Part shown: piece by piece, positions 35,512 through 44,938 of the stretch | Layout of the letters: every line of letters starts with the position of its first letter | Position numbering within the stretch: the stretch's first letter is position 1 | NCBI GenBank assembly: GCA_024741835.1 | Contig: JAENRP010000126.1 | Location: 1 to 64,000 of the forward strand | Direction of reading: 5' to 3' | Length of the DNA stretch: 64,000 bases | Source: Diplocarpon mali | Taxonomy: Eukaryota > Ascomycota > Leotiomycetes > Helotiales > Drepanopezizaceae | Program-made: the position numbers and the translations under genes | The notes under the pieces: model-generated | Told to the model about the DNA's origin: nothing | Databases searched by the model: none | The model's input: only the letters and a program-made list of their open reading frames with translations

Positions 35512-37332
35512 TATTTTTTTGGCGATTGAGCCAGGAGCTGAAACCGAGTCTCTCGATGTATTGTTGTGCTCTTAGATCGATACTGGGACAAGTCATACCT
35601 ACCAGTCATCAAGTCCTGACGCCCAGGGGGCGCTCGACCCGAGTGTAGAGAAAGAAGTGTCACGAAGCGGCCATGGCTATGGACGGTGGGAGGTGATATT
35701 CTCGTCCATTTCCAGACTCTGGGTATTGAGCATGGAGCCCGACACAGTGCTTCCACGTAAAATCCCACCCGGCCGAGACTATTCGGGAGCTCTTATCACC
35801 ACTCTCGAGCATTACAGGTTGTAAGCAGCACACGCACAAGTTCCTCTCCCGTATACGCAAGCAATCCACTTCCGCCGCGAGTAGGTGACCGGAGGCTGCG
35901 AGAGATCGGCTCCGATGAAAGGCGATACACTCTTCGAGATCCAACGGAGTGAGCACACGCGCGTCGCGAGCTCCAGCTTTCTGGAGCCCTCTCTCGAAAC
36001 CCCGCCGTGGGTGCTTCAGAGATCTAAAAACTCGAGTCGGGCAGGGNNNNCAGAACTGGTAGAGAGCTGATAATGATAGAAGGTACAGCACTTTCACTAG
36101 GAAGCCATCAAAAGACGGAAGAAGAGAGTATTTGGGAGGGACGATAGATCGCTTTATCTTCGTCTCCTTCTTGTTTCTTGCTCTCCTCCTTGCTCAGAGG
36201 TATAGAGTCTTGACGTGTAGCTTCTTCTACCACCGAGCTTCTGGATTCGACTCGCTTGATACGTCGCTTAGATTCCCCCTTTCCAGCCAAACAGCCAACA
36301 ACGAGCCACGCCCATGGCACTTCATCACCGCAGACACTCTCACTCTCCAATTGACAGCATCATGTCAGGAGAGCAGGAAAACGCGAATACCCCGTCGGAA
36401 ACCAAGCGGGCACGGGACCGTGTCGTATACAAATACAACGCAATCACCCCCATGGTTCCTGGGCAGCGAGGTGGGGTGGGATGAGATCTCCCATGTCGAA
36501 GCCCGGCTGCGTCTCGCCCGCCGCTCGAGGATCCCCTGCGCTCGAGGCTGTCGCTCCAGTGACATCTTCATCCCACCAGCACCCTCCATACAATTCCAAG
36601 ATCCTCAGTGGAATGAAATCTCACGCTCAGATCTGCATCCCACCAATCTCGACGGCTTCCATGCTCTTCAGGAGATATCGCCCTCTTCTGTTCGATGAAG
36701 CTTATAGGACACGTCTTGGCTGCGTGGTTCCTCGTAGTGGTCTTTTTGTCAGTACGTTCGGAGAGAGAGAGATGAACAGGAATACATACGAGCAGGTGTT
36801 GGGGAGTGGGGGGGGGAATCAAACAACAGCATTTTTGGATATGTACTTATACATATACAATTACAACCCCAGTGTACCGAGGAGTAGTAAACAGGCTAAT
36901 GATGTTCAGTCTAAATACCAGTGTTTTTTAGCAGAAGATAAGAAGACTCGTAATAAAGACAGAAGCGGTGGGAAGCAAATGCAGAGTTCATTGATCTTGA
37001 CGTCAAGAGAACATTGCATGAAAACAGGGCAGGCCACAGATTGAATCACAAACGAGAAGCATGACTGTTGATTGTTGTTTGGCTGCATATGGCATATCTA
37101 AAGAATCATCACCAAAATAAATGGGAAACTATTCTCAGGTCCAAACGAAGAGCAAGGTGAGTGGAAAGGCGGAAAACGTCAGCTCGTTCCTAGTAATGAC
37201 CGCCTTCGAGCACCACTATGCGTAAGGTAGGGAACCCCCAAACTTTTATCTATGCTACAGGACCATCTCATCCAATCATCATACACTCTCGCTTATTTCC
37301 CTCCAACAGTGCAATCAAATACAATGCTAGAT
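35512..37332. other. Convergent intergenic region with an assembly gap
   Basis: No gene is supported in 1.8 kb between the NOP14 and ERJ5-like stop codons. Four undetermined bases at 36047-36050 mark an unresolved spot. Open frames at 36132-37044 show no family pattern or phase-consistent introns. Confidence 0.5.
36047..36050. other. Assembly gap (NNNN)
   Basis: Four consecutive undetermined bases. No repeat is obvious on either side, so the cause is unclear. Any open frame crossing it is unreliable. Confidence 0.99.
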
Positions 37333-38669
37333 TTACCTTGCCTTGGTGCTCTTCTTCCTCTTCACCACCTTACCATTGCCGTTCGGCGCCGTCGTCTTGA
37401 CTTTCTCCAAGACTTCGAAGTCGTCAGCGTCAGAGCTGCCGGAGGGCGCATCCTCGTCCTCGATATCGGCATCAAGGTCGTCAGCTGCCTGGCTGCGGAA
37501 GCGGGATGTGGCTTTGAGGACCATCCAGAGGGGGAGGCGAACCAGGGCTGTGTCTCTGATCGTTGGTTGAGCGAGCTCATTGGGCTGGATTTGTTAGCTG
37601 AGGCAGGGATGGAGGGCTTATAGGAAGACGTACGTCGAGCAAAAACTCTTGGGTCTCGCCGTCCTCATTGGACTGCTCGAGATACACGTTTCCAAGGGAG
37701 TCAACGACCAAGATCTTGCCGTTCTCAGCAACGACACGCTTGCGTGGGCCGATGGCGGCGCTGGGAGGGGTGGCAGCTGGAGAAGTCTTGGCGGCTTTGT
37801 TACCTTTCGTCTTCTTCTCGGACTTGTCCTTCTTGCTATCCTTCTCCTGCATCCTGCGCATCTTGCGGTTCATGGGCTGCTGGCCTGCAGAGGGATCACC
37901 GTTGTCTTCCGCAGCGGGGGGTGTCGCAGTGCCCTCAACACCAGGTATGCCCAAGTTGTCACCCCACGCAGCATGTCGTGCGAACTTGATGTACCGGCCA
38001 ACGAACTCCTGCTGTCTCTTCCAGCTCATGTACAATGCGAGCCAATGGCCTCCACCTCCAACGAAGATGAACAGTCCCACGAGGACGGAACCGAGACCAG
38101 GTCGGAATCGAGCGTAGTAATATCCAGTCCCCTTCCACTTCGGGAACCCATTGCTCAAGAAGTGGTCATAACGTTCTCTGCCCGGGCCACGCAGGATGTT
38201 GGTCACAATACCGAGGCGTGCGAACCGATCGCTAGCTTCTTTGGCGGCTGCCTTGATTTCGGCTTGAGTCGGGGGCTTGTTGACATTGACCCCTGGTTTC
38301 TTCGACTTGGACTTGTCCTTGCCTGCAGCCTTGTTGGCTACGAATTGCTTCTTGACCTTGTCGGGGTGCAAAACTCGGGACTTCTTCTTGTAGGCCTTGT
38401 TAATATCGTCCTGGCTCGCCGAGGGGGTGGTGCCGAGGAAATCGTAGAAGGATACGCCGGTGCCCTCGGAGAGCTCGACTTCATCGCGGAGGCGGAAGAT
38501 TTCCTGATCTGCCGGTTGGGCGGGTTAGCTATTGACACGTTCGCAGTGGAGCAGACACCGAATGACGGCTCTCTTGCTGGGGGTTGGGTAGCGCACCCTC
38601 CTTGCTCCAGGCGGCGACAGAGGCGCTTAGACAGGCAATAATGCCAACAGTTAGCACCGGAAGCCTCAT
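37333..38669 (-). CDS. ERJ5: ER membrane J-domain protein, ERJ5-like
   Basis: Probable Hsp40 co-chaperone of the ER. My model is complement join(37333..37584,37634..38508,38597..38669), 399 aa; introns of 49 and 88 nt both have CTAAC branch sites. Exon 1 encodes a signal peptide (MRLPVLTVGIIACLSASVAA). The J-domain follows (SFYDFLGTTPSASQDDINKA ...) with the Hsp70-stimulating HPD at residues 72-74. A hydrophobic segment (GLGSVLVGLFIFVGGGGHWL) forms a transmembrane helix. The C-terminal half is charged and Lys-rich and ends in RKKSTKAR. Signal peptide, luminal J-domain and single membrane span match yeast Erj5. An alternative is another TRAM/Sec63-associated J-protein, but the order of elements favours ERJ5. 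Confidence 0.88.
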
Positions 38670-39883
38670 GATACTTGGAGTTGGTAGTGGTGGTGTTGGG
38701 AGAGGCCACGCCGGTGAGGTGTCGTGGTGCAGGGTAACATATTCGAGAAGCCAGCGAGGCTGGTTGGGTGGAGCTTAGCGTGTGCAAAAGGTATGGCGCA
38801 CAGGGCTTTTATTCTGCGACAGGAGGTGTCCCCGTCTTGAAAGGAGGCACCGCATGTATTGTATTGTATTGTATTGTATTGTATTGTATCGTATCGTATC
38901 GTATTGTATGGTCCCAACACCCGCTCCGGACCCAATTACATGGCTTGAGATGCATACAGTGTCGTGTCCTGCCATGCTGTTTCCACTGACCGGCCTGCAC
39001 GATAGAGCAGCGGCAGAGGCGCTGCAGAAGAGCTGATGAAGAGGCTCCGGTATTTTCCAGCAGGAGAGGGGAAGGGGGAAAGTTTTGTTATACGCTTCGA
39101 CCTCTACTGGCATAAGCCGCGGCTTGGAAGCAGCAGCAGCAGAGCAAGTAGAAAGCAATGCTATATAAAGCCCCGAAAGGCCCGCCCGCACTAGACAAAT
39201 GGCTTCTGGATTCCTCGTCCCTCTTCCCTCGTTCTTCTCCCCTCGTCCCTCTCCCTTTTCCTCCTTTTCTCGCCCGGCTTAACCTTCTGTGCCAGACGTC
39301 AACCTGTCCAGCTGCTCGTGCGAGGATTGCAAGGGTATTTGTATCGATGATGGCCACAATTTCCAGGTGCTAATTCAGGCCACCATCCTACCAGGTATTC
39401 TACTGTAGGGCGGCCCGGGGTAGCGGGCCAGATTGCCATTGAGCTCCCCCTGGAAGAGTTTGGTTTCCTGTCCTCTTCACATCCAAAACCCGGATCCACC
39501 TACACCAAACCAAATCTCGGCCAACCCGCTTCTCCCGTCACGACCAGCATTCCCGTCGGCCAACTGCGTCTCTGCGCCTCACGGAGTATCAATAGAAGCA
39601 CTCGAACAACCAATCTGAGGTCAGTTCGATTTTCCTCCGGCTCCTCTCATGCGTTTCTGCCGCCTGGAAATTTTACAGACCTGTTTTAACATTAGGTTCA
39701 GGTATTTGACAGATCTCGAAACATCCTCAAAGATAATTCAAACAATTATTCCGATCCAATTCAACTCCCTCGAATTCAATTCTACCCATAACAACATCTC
39801 GACCCAATCGCGTCTGCTTCCAACACATCTGACCTATTGATTCCTTCGCTCTTATCCTCCAGACGACCTCATTACACCCTCCA
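38670..39883. other. Divergent promoter region (ERJ5-like / PRA1)
   Basis: No gene is supported. The region holds a GTATT pentamer array (38856-38910) in the ERJ5 upstream sequence and a pyrimidine-rich stretch before PRA1. Confidence 0.55.
38856..38910. repeat. (GTATT/GTATC)11 pentanucleotide array
   Basis: Eleven five-base units: six GTATT, three GTATC, one GTATT and one GTATG. The unit differs by one base from the GGTAT array at the left window edge when phases are aligned. Confidence 0.95.
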
Positions 39884-40414
39884 ATGTCGCGTCTCCAGAT
39901 CCCCCTCGACGTCATCACGTCGCGTCTGAATCTCTCAGACAGGTTCGCCAGTGTGCGTTCCCAGTCTCTCGGCTCCCGATTTGCAAACCTGAAGCCCGTC
40001 TCCGAGTTTCTCGACTTCAAGAGGCTTTCCAAGCCAGCAAACTTCACCGAGGCCCAGTCGAGAGTCAACTACAACCTGGGATACTTCTCCAGCAACTATG
40101 CAGTCGTTTTCACCATGCTCAGCGTTTACAGCCTGCTGACGAATTTCCTGCTGCTCTTTGTCATTATCCTAGTCGTCGGTGGTATGTGGGGAATTGGCAA
40201 GCTGGGAGGAGCTGATCTGGATATTGGCTTTTTCCGCGCTACCTCCTCGCAGCTCTACACCGGTCTTCTGATCATTGCGGTCCCTCTCGGCATCATTGCA
40301 TCGCCCATCTCAACAATTCTCTGGCTCATCGGCGCGAGCGGGGTTAGTATTCTGGGACACGCCTCGTTCATGGACAAACCCATCGATGAGGCTTTTTCCG
40401 GGGAGGCGGTCTAG
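39884..40414 (+). CDS. PRA1: Prenylated Rab acceptor 1 family protein (PRA1/Yip3)
   Basis: Integral membrane protein of the Golgi/ER that binds prenylated Rab GTPases and helps their membrane delivery. Single exon, 176 aa, normal size. The hallmark N-terminal block FANLKPVSEFLDFKRLSKPA and RVNYNLGYFSSNY is present. Two hydrophobic hairpins follow: YAVVFTMLSVYSLLTNFLLLFVIILVV and LYTGLLIIAVPLGIIASPIS with ILWLIGASGVSILGHASF, the four short membrane segments of the family. The tail is acidic (DKPIDEAFSGEAV). The next gene on the same strand starts only 26 nt after the stop. Confidence 0.95.
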   Translation: MSRLQIPLDVITSRLNLSDRFASVRSQSLGSRFANLKPVSEFLDFKRLSKPANFTEAQSRVNYNLGYFSSNYAVVFTMLSVYSLLTNFLLLFVIILVVGGMWGIGKLGGADLDIGFFRATSSQLYTGLLIIAVPLGIIASPISTILWLIGASGVSILGHASFMDKPIDEAFSGEAV

Positions 40415-40440
40415 ATGGTCGGCCGCGATCTCCCAAATTT

Positions 40441-41775
40441 ATGCCCTCATGGGGAAGACCACCAGGGGCGAAGGGGAGCAGGAGGAGAGGACAGTGGGAG
40501 CAGCAGGAGGAATTTTGGAACGAGGCTCGCGTAGAGGAGCTCGAGAGCGACGATACAGATATACAAGGCGACGGCTCGAGGTTTGAAAAAAGGCGTGTTT
40601 ACAGCGATCCCCTGTATTTGACAGGGGGCAACCAAAAACCAGCATCTAGGGCTCGACGGAGTTATGCGTTTGCGGATTCGGGCGACTCGATGGAAGATAC
40701 TGATGAATCGGAGATAGATGGTACCGATACTTCCCAAATTGCTTTGCGAGACAAGGAGGAGGCGTTGGTACAGTCTGCGCTGGCTCGGATTAGGCGTGCT
40801 CAGGAAAAAGGGAGGCGAGAGGTAAAACTCAATCAGGACGAGCTTGACGCGCTGGAGAGCCGCCGCAAGCGAATGCAGGCAGCAGCTACTACCAAGGTCA
40901 AAAAAGCCAGCGGCTCCAGCGGTGGGAGTGACAGAGAAAAGAGACGACGGAGCGACAGAATATCAGTTCCAATTGCTCTTGCTGCCGCCGAATCGCTCAG
41001 TCGGCCCAGCAGTCGTCACAACAGCAAGAAACACAAGAGCAAGTCCAGGAAAGCCGAAGAAGCCGCAAACCCCCCGGGTATGCTCGTTGCTGGCCCTGAC
41101 GGCCCCGTCTACGCTCCCCTCGGCTCCTATCCCTCGCAGCCTGCCCGCAATTCTCCCAGCCGTCCACGCTCATCATCAACACAGCAAATGCGCAACAACC
41201 CCGTTCCCAACTTTTCTCTCCAGCAAGGTTCCGGGTCAAGAAACTTCTCAGACGGCATGCGGCCCGCTTCGTCATCCAGCAATAGCTCCCGCCGTCGACT
41301 TCCAGACGACGAGGAGTGGATGCCCACGAGCTCCAACCGCAGCTCTGCCTCCAGCCAAGGCTTCACTGTGGACCCCTTCGAGTACCAGGTATCTTCCGAC
41401 CACCTACCCCCCATTCCGCAGCAATACCTTCCCTCTCGCCCCATTTCCAACTCCCATTTTGAGCCACAACAAGGCCGAAGGAACGTCTCGGGTCCAGCTG
41501 AAATATCCTACTCATCTATCCGACGTGCTCCCCCAGCCACTTCCGGCTACGCGAGCCGAGCCCCGACGTCCGAGCCCGCGCTCCGCAGCCGGCGGCGAGA
41601 CCACGAGCCGGCGGGCTATGAGAGTAGTAGTGAGGAAGACGCGAGTGATCATCTGGGGAATGGGGTTCAGGTTGTTGTGGAGGAGGAGAACGAGCTGCGC
41701 GAAGGGGGACGAGAGAGGGAAAATATTGTGGCGAGAAAACCGGTAGGGGGGAAAAGGAAGGGGAAGAGGCGGTGA
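40441..41775 (+). CDS. Uncharacterised Ser/Arg-rich disordered protein just downstream of PRA1
   Basis: Single-exon frame of 444 aa beginning MPSWGRPPGAKGSRRRGQWE. I recognise no enzyme domain. The N-terminal third has a charged helical segment (ALRDKEEALVQSALARIRRA) and a likely coiled coil with KLNQDELDALESRRKRMQAA. The remainder is low-complexity Ser/Pro/Arg-rich, with a short ordered-looking motif PPGMLVAGPDGPVYAPLGSY. The C-terminus is basic (KPVGGKRKGKRR), possibly a nuclear signal. Codon periodicity and the long uninterrupted frame support it as coding. An upstream exon or a shared transcript with PRA1 is possible. An ATG at 40415, out of frame, directly follows the PRA1 stop. Confidence 0.75.
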   Translation: MPSWGRPPGAKGSRRRGQWEQQEEFWNEARVEELESDDTDIQGDGSRFEKRRVYSDPLYLTGGNQKPASRARRSYAFADSGDSMEDTDESEIDGTDTSQIALRDKEEALVQSALARIRRAQEKGRREVKLNQDELDALESRRKRMQAAATTKVKKASGSSGGSDREKRRRSDRISVPIALAAAESLSRPSSRHNSKKHKSKSRKAEEAANPPGMLVAGPDGPVYAPLGSYPSQPARNSPSRPRSSSTQQMRNNPVPNFSLQQGSGSRNFSDGMRPASSSSNSSRRRLPDDEEWMPTSSNRSSASSQGFTVDPFEYQVSSDHLPPIPQQYLPSRPISNSHFEPQQGRRNVSGPAEISYSSIRRAPPATSGYASRAPTSEPALRSRRRDHEPAGYESSSEEDASDHLGNGVQVVVEEENELREGGRERENIVARKPVGGKRKGKRR

Positions 41776-42320
41776 TTGGGGCTATGGTAAATGGGCTGGA
41801 GCGTTGCTGCATGGCACTTTTTTCGGTAGATTTATTTGCGTTTAAGGGATTTCTTCACTTGCATGTTCCATCATCGTTACTCTTGACTGTACATATCCAG
41901 TTCCCTTGGCCTGTCACTAAGTGCCATTTATAGGGTGAATACGTCCTCTTGAAGCGTGACGTTGGCAAGGTTTACCAACCATCTGCTTTTAAGAGACAAA
42001 TCACCTCCCCACCCCCCCGTTGTAGGTCGGTGGGATTGATTGGTGCCTCCGGTCAACTGATACAACCAAAAGCGGAAAATGCAAAGATAGATATCGATAT
42101 CTGCCCTGTATTCTGCTTTCGAAGTTGGTCAGAGACCTGGTATTCGCAACAACACCGTACTCCGGTGCGGCACCTTTCCCATACTAAATGATCGGTATGC
42201 TTCCCTCAGCCAATCCCCCCAATCCCCTCACGGAGACCGTTCGGATTGCTCCTCCTCCTCCGCTCCCTTCCACGCCTTCTCATTCTCCTGTTCCCACGCC
42301 CCGAGAGCACCACGAGGATC
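41776..42320. other. Convergent intergenic region
   Basis: 545 nt between convergent stop codons. Nothing beyond the expected 3' UTRs was seen. Confidence 0.6.
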
Positions 42321-43051
42321 TCACATGAACATTTTCGCCAAACTCACCGCACCCCCGACGCCCCCCATCCCCCCCAACACACTCCCCAGGCCACCCATGA
42401 TGCCCCCGCTCCCGCCCCCGCCGCGAGGGTAACTCCCTTCCATGTGTGTGCGCTCGAATTGCAAATCGCCGCTGCTCCTCCGTCCCAGTCCTCCTCCCCC
42501 GGAGTATTCCCCCCCACCGACGCCACCCCCTCGTCTCCCACCAAGCGTTCGCTCCAAGCCCCCGGGCAGCCTGATGCCGAACTTCGCCAGCAGGCCCGCC
42601 AAAGCGCCGCCGGTGATCAGCGGCATGATGACCAAGATGAAGACTTTCAGCGGGTGCTTCTTCATGTAGTACACCAGGTCTCGGAAGAGGCGCCGCAGCT
42701 TGGAGTACATGCGCTGCAGGTAACCGGTCCGCGGGGAGCGCCTGTAGTAGGAGGATGAGGAGCGGTGGTTTGCGGAGGGGAAGCCTGCGGGTGGGAGTTA
42801 GTGTTCGCGCTCTTGGGGTGCGGGCTTCTGGTTTGGATGGGCCGAGGGAGGAGAGGAGAGTTACCGAAGAACGATGAGCGGCTGGAGTTATGCCTATGGT
42901 CCCCCAGCCCAAAGATGCCGGAGCCGCGTGGCGACAAACCATGGCCGTGGTGCGATCTTCCGCTGTGGCTCTTGCTCTTGCTGTGATGGTGAGAGCTATG
43001 GTAGTGAGAGGTCGAGGAGCCGACTTCTGAGAGGCTATCCAACCAACCCAT
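42321..43051 (-). CDS. Small His/Ser- and Gly-rich single-pass membrane protein (unknown)
   Basis: My model is complement join(42321..42784,42865..43051), 216 aa. The 80-nt intron has a CTAAC branch site 10 nt before the acceptor, and the spliced codon is glycine (SSFFG|FPSANHRS). Three parts are visible. Residues 1-60 are rich in histidine and serine (HYHSSHHHSKSKSHSGRSHH). A basic patch (MYSKLRRLFRDLVYYMKKHP) precedes one hydrophobic helix (VFILVIMPLITGGALAGLLA). The C-terminal third is glycine-rich (RRGGGVGGGEYSGGGGLGRR; GGIMGGLGSVLGGMGGVGGA). No named family is recognised. The helix preceded by positive charges predicts a membrane anchor with the His-rich part cytosolic; this is inference. 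Confidence 0.75.
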
Positions 43052-44091
43052 CTTCTCTATGCGGACTCTTCTCCTGCCTTGCCTTCGTGAAGCTCCGGTC
43101 CTTGCGTATCGCGAGAAGTGAAGTGGAGGCTATCGGCGAGCTTGTAGCCGCGGGCGAACAGATAGTCTCCTGGCCGGATTCGAAGGAATGCTGGGGCGAG
43201 CTCCTTGAACTGTGCTGATTACAATGATATGAGAATGGAACTGACTGGGACTGACGGGGCAGCAGCGTCAAAGGCGATTGCAGTCAACACTCCACATGGG
43301 TGAGGAAGCACAGTAAGAGAGCAGAGAGCTCCCGAGAGAAGCTTCCCAGCCTCTCCAATAAAGGGCGGTGAGTAAAATCCCAAGGTGTTTTGCAGCTGGC
43401 TTGGCACCCAGGCACGCCATTTCGCGACCTATAAATACTTCAAATCGCAGGCCCAACGAGTGGAATCGACAAACACCACCTGAAAGTATATTTCAACCTT
43501 GCATAGGCCAGCTGCACGGGTATCTTCCAACCACCCTTGAACATGCGCTCCTGAGATGTCTGTTTGGTCGGCGGCGCAGTACATCGGTGAGTGCGGGAGG
43601 TATGGCTGTCCCTACCTCGGTACATATTACCTCCCTACCTTACATCGGCCCACCACTTACGAAGCAATAGATGCGAATGGAGGAGTGTTTTACTTGATCG
43701 AGGAAACCCTGAGCTTGTAGTAGGGAAATCCTTTGTTCAATATGTACTGTGTCCATCGCTTTCATGTTGCTCATACAAAGTACCACCGGCCATACTTCGT
43801 ACACACACAATACACTTACCGGCCTGCACTCGACCCCCTGCGCCTTCGTCGGAGATCGCGTTTGGGTTTAGCGGTATGGAGAAAGAGATGTGGCTTGCGG
43901 CTCCATGCACCGCCACAGTGACGCACCATTCTCACAAGTCGATGCTGGATCGAGGGGTTGATTGTTTTGCCTGCCTACGCCCCGTCCGCCTCCTTCTCCT
44001 CCATGCATTCTTCTCTCAGACCTGGGAAACCCGCAGACCGGCCCGTTTCTTAGAAGCAGAAGAACAGTGATCGGAGTTTCGAGTAGCAGAG
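43052..44091. other. Divergent intergenic region (His-rich protein / J-protein)
   Basis: About 1 kb with no supportable gene. It should contain both promoters. Confidence 0.55.
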
Positions 44092-44938
44092 ATGGCGGGT
44101 TTACCAGTTGATTACTGTGAGTGCAACCTCGGCAGTCTGCTCAATACAATACCTGCTGATCCGGTGAAGACGCTGCGCTGGGAATATCCTCAACAGCAAG
44201 CCAGCAGCAGATTCGAGATGCTTACAAACGGTAAGGTTCCAAGCCGCCTCTCCAAACCTATCTCGAATCAACCCGGACCAACAAATAAAGAAGCCAACTC
44301 AACTAACACCTTCCAGAGCAGCCCTCAAAACCCACCCCGACCGTGTCGCGTCAGACTCACCGGAACGTGCAGAACGCACCCGCAAATTCCAGCTCATAAA
44401 CGATGCCTACTACACGCTGTCTGACGCCTCTCGCCGGTCCGACTACGATTCGGCGCGCAAATACCACGGTTTCGGGTCCGGCGCCAGCACCGCATCCACA
44501 GCCGGCGACTCGGACGACGACAGCTCCATCCCCGACCCGGGCGCCGGCGCATCTACCTCGGGCGGCTTCCCGTGGAGCAGCTTCGGCTTCAGCAGCAAGG
44601 CGAAGAACAAGGAGGAAGAGCAGACGTTCCAGAACGAGCAGTTCGGAGGGGTGTTTGAGGAGATGCTACGCGAGGAGGGCATGGCGGAAAACGGCGGCAC
44701 GCCCACGGGCAAGTTCTGGAGCGTCGTTGGGGGCTTGAGCGGAGCGGCTATGGGGTTTATCGTGGCCAATTTCGGGGGCATGGTTGCTGGGGCTGTTGCG
44801 GGCAATCGGTTGGGCGCTGTGAGGGACGCGAAAGGGAAGAGCGTTTATGCGGTTTTTCAGGAGTTGCCGCAGGAAGCCAAGGGAAAGCTTCTGAGACAGC
44901 TTGCGGCGAAGGTGTTTAGCCATGCGGTGGGCATTTAG
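44092..44938 (+). CDS. J-domain protein with Gly-zipper C-terminus
   Basis: Hsp40-type co-chaperone, 235 aa. My model is join(44092..44116,44170..44230,44317..44938). The N-terminal J-domain is split over all three exons and reads DYYAALGISSTASQQQIRDA..., with HPD at residues 35-37 and QLINDAYYTLSD in helix III. It is followed by a Ser/Asp/Gly linker and a charged helix (FQNEQFGGVFEEMLREEGM). A Gly/Ala-rich hydrophobic segment (GLSGAAMGFIVANFGGMVAG) could insert into or associate with a membrane. There is no signal peptide, no zinc-finger domain and no DnaJ C-terminal domain, so it is a class C J-protein. Its Hsp70 partner and location are not evident. Confidence 0.88.

Noticed and set aside
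36132..37044. Two overlapping plus-strand frames of nearly 190 codons between NOP14 and the ERJ5-like gene
   Set aside because: No conserved motif, doubtful composition, and no splice signals in phase.
37649..38641. 330-codon plus-strand frame opposite the ERJ5-like gene
   Set aside because: It would cross the introns of a well-supported J-protein gene and shows no family pattern.
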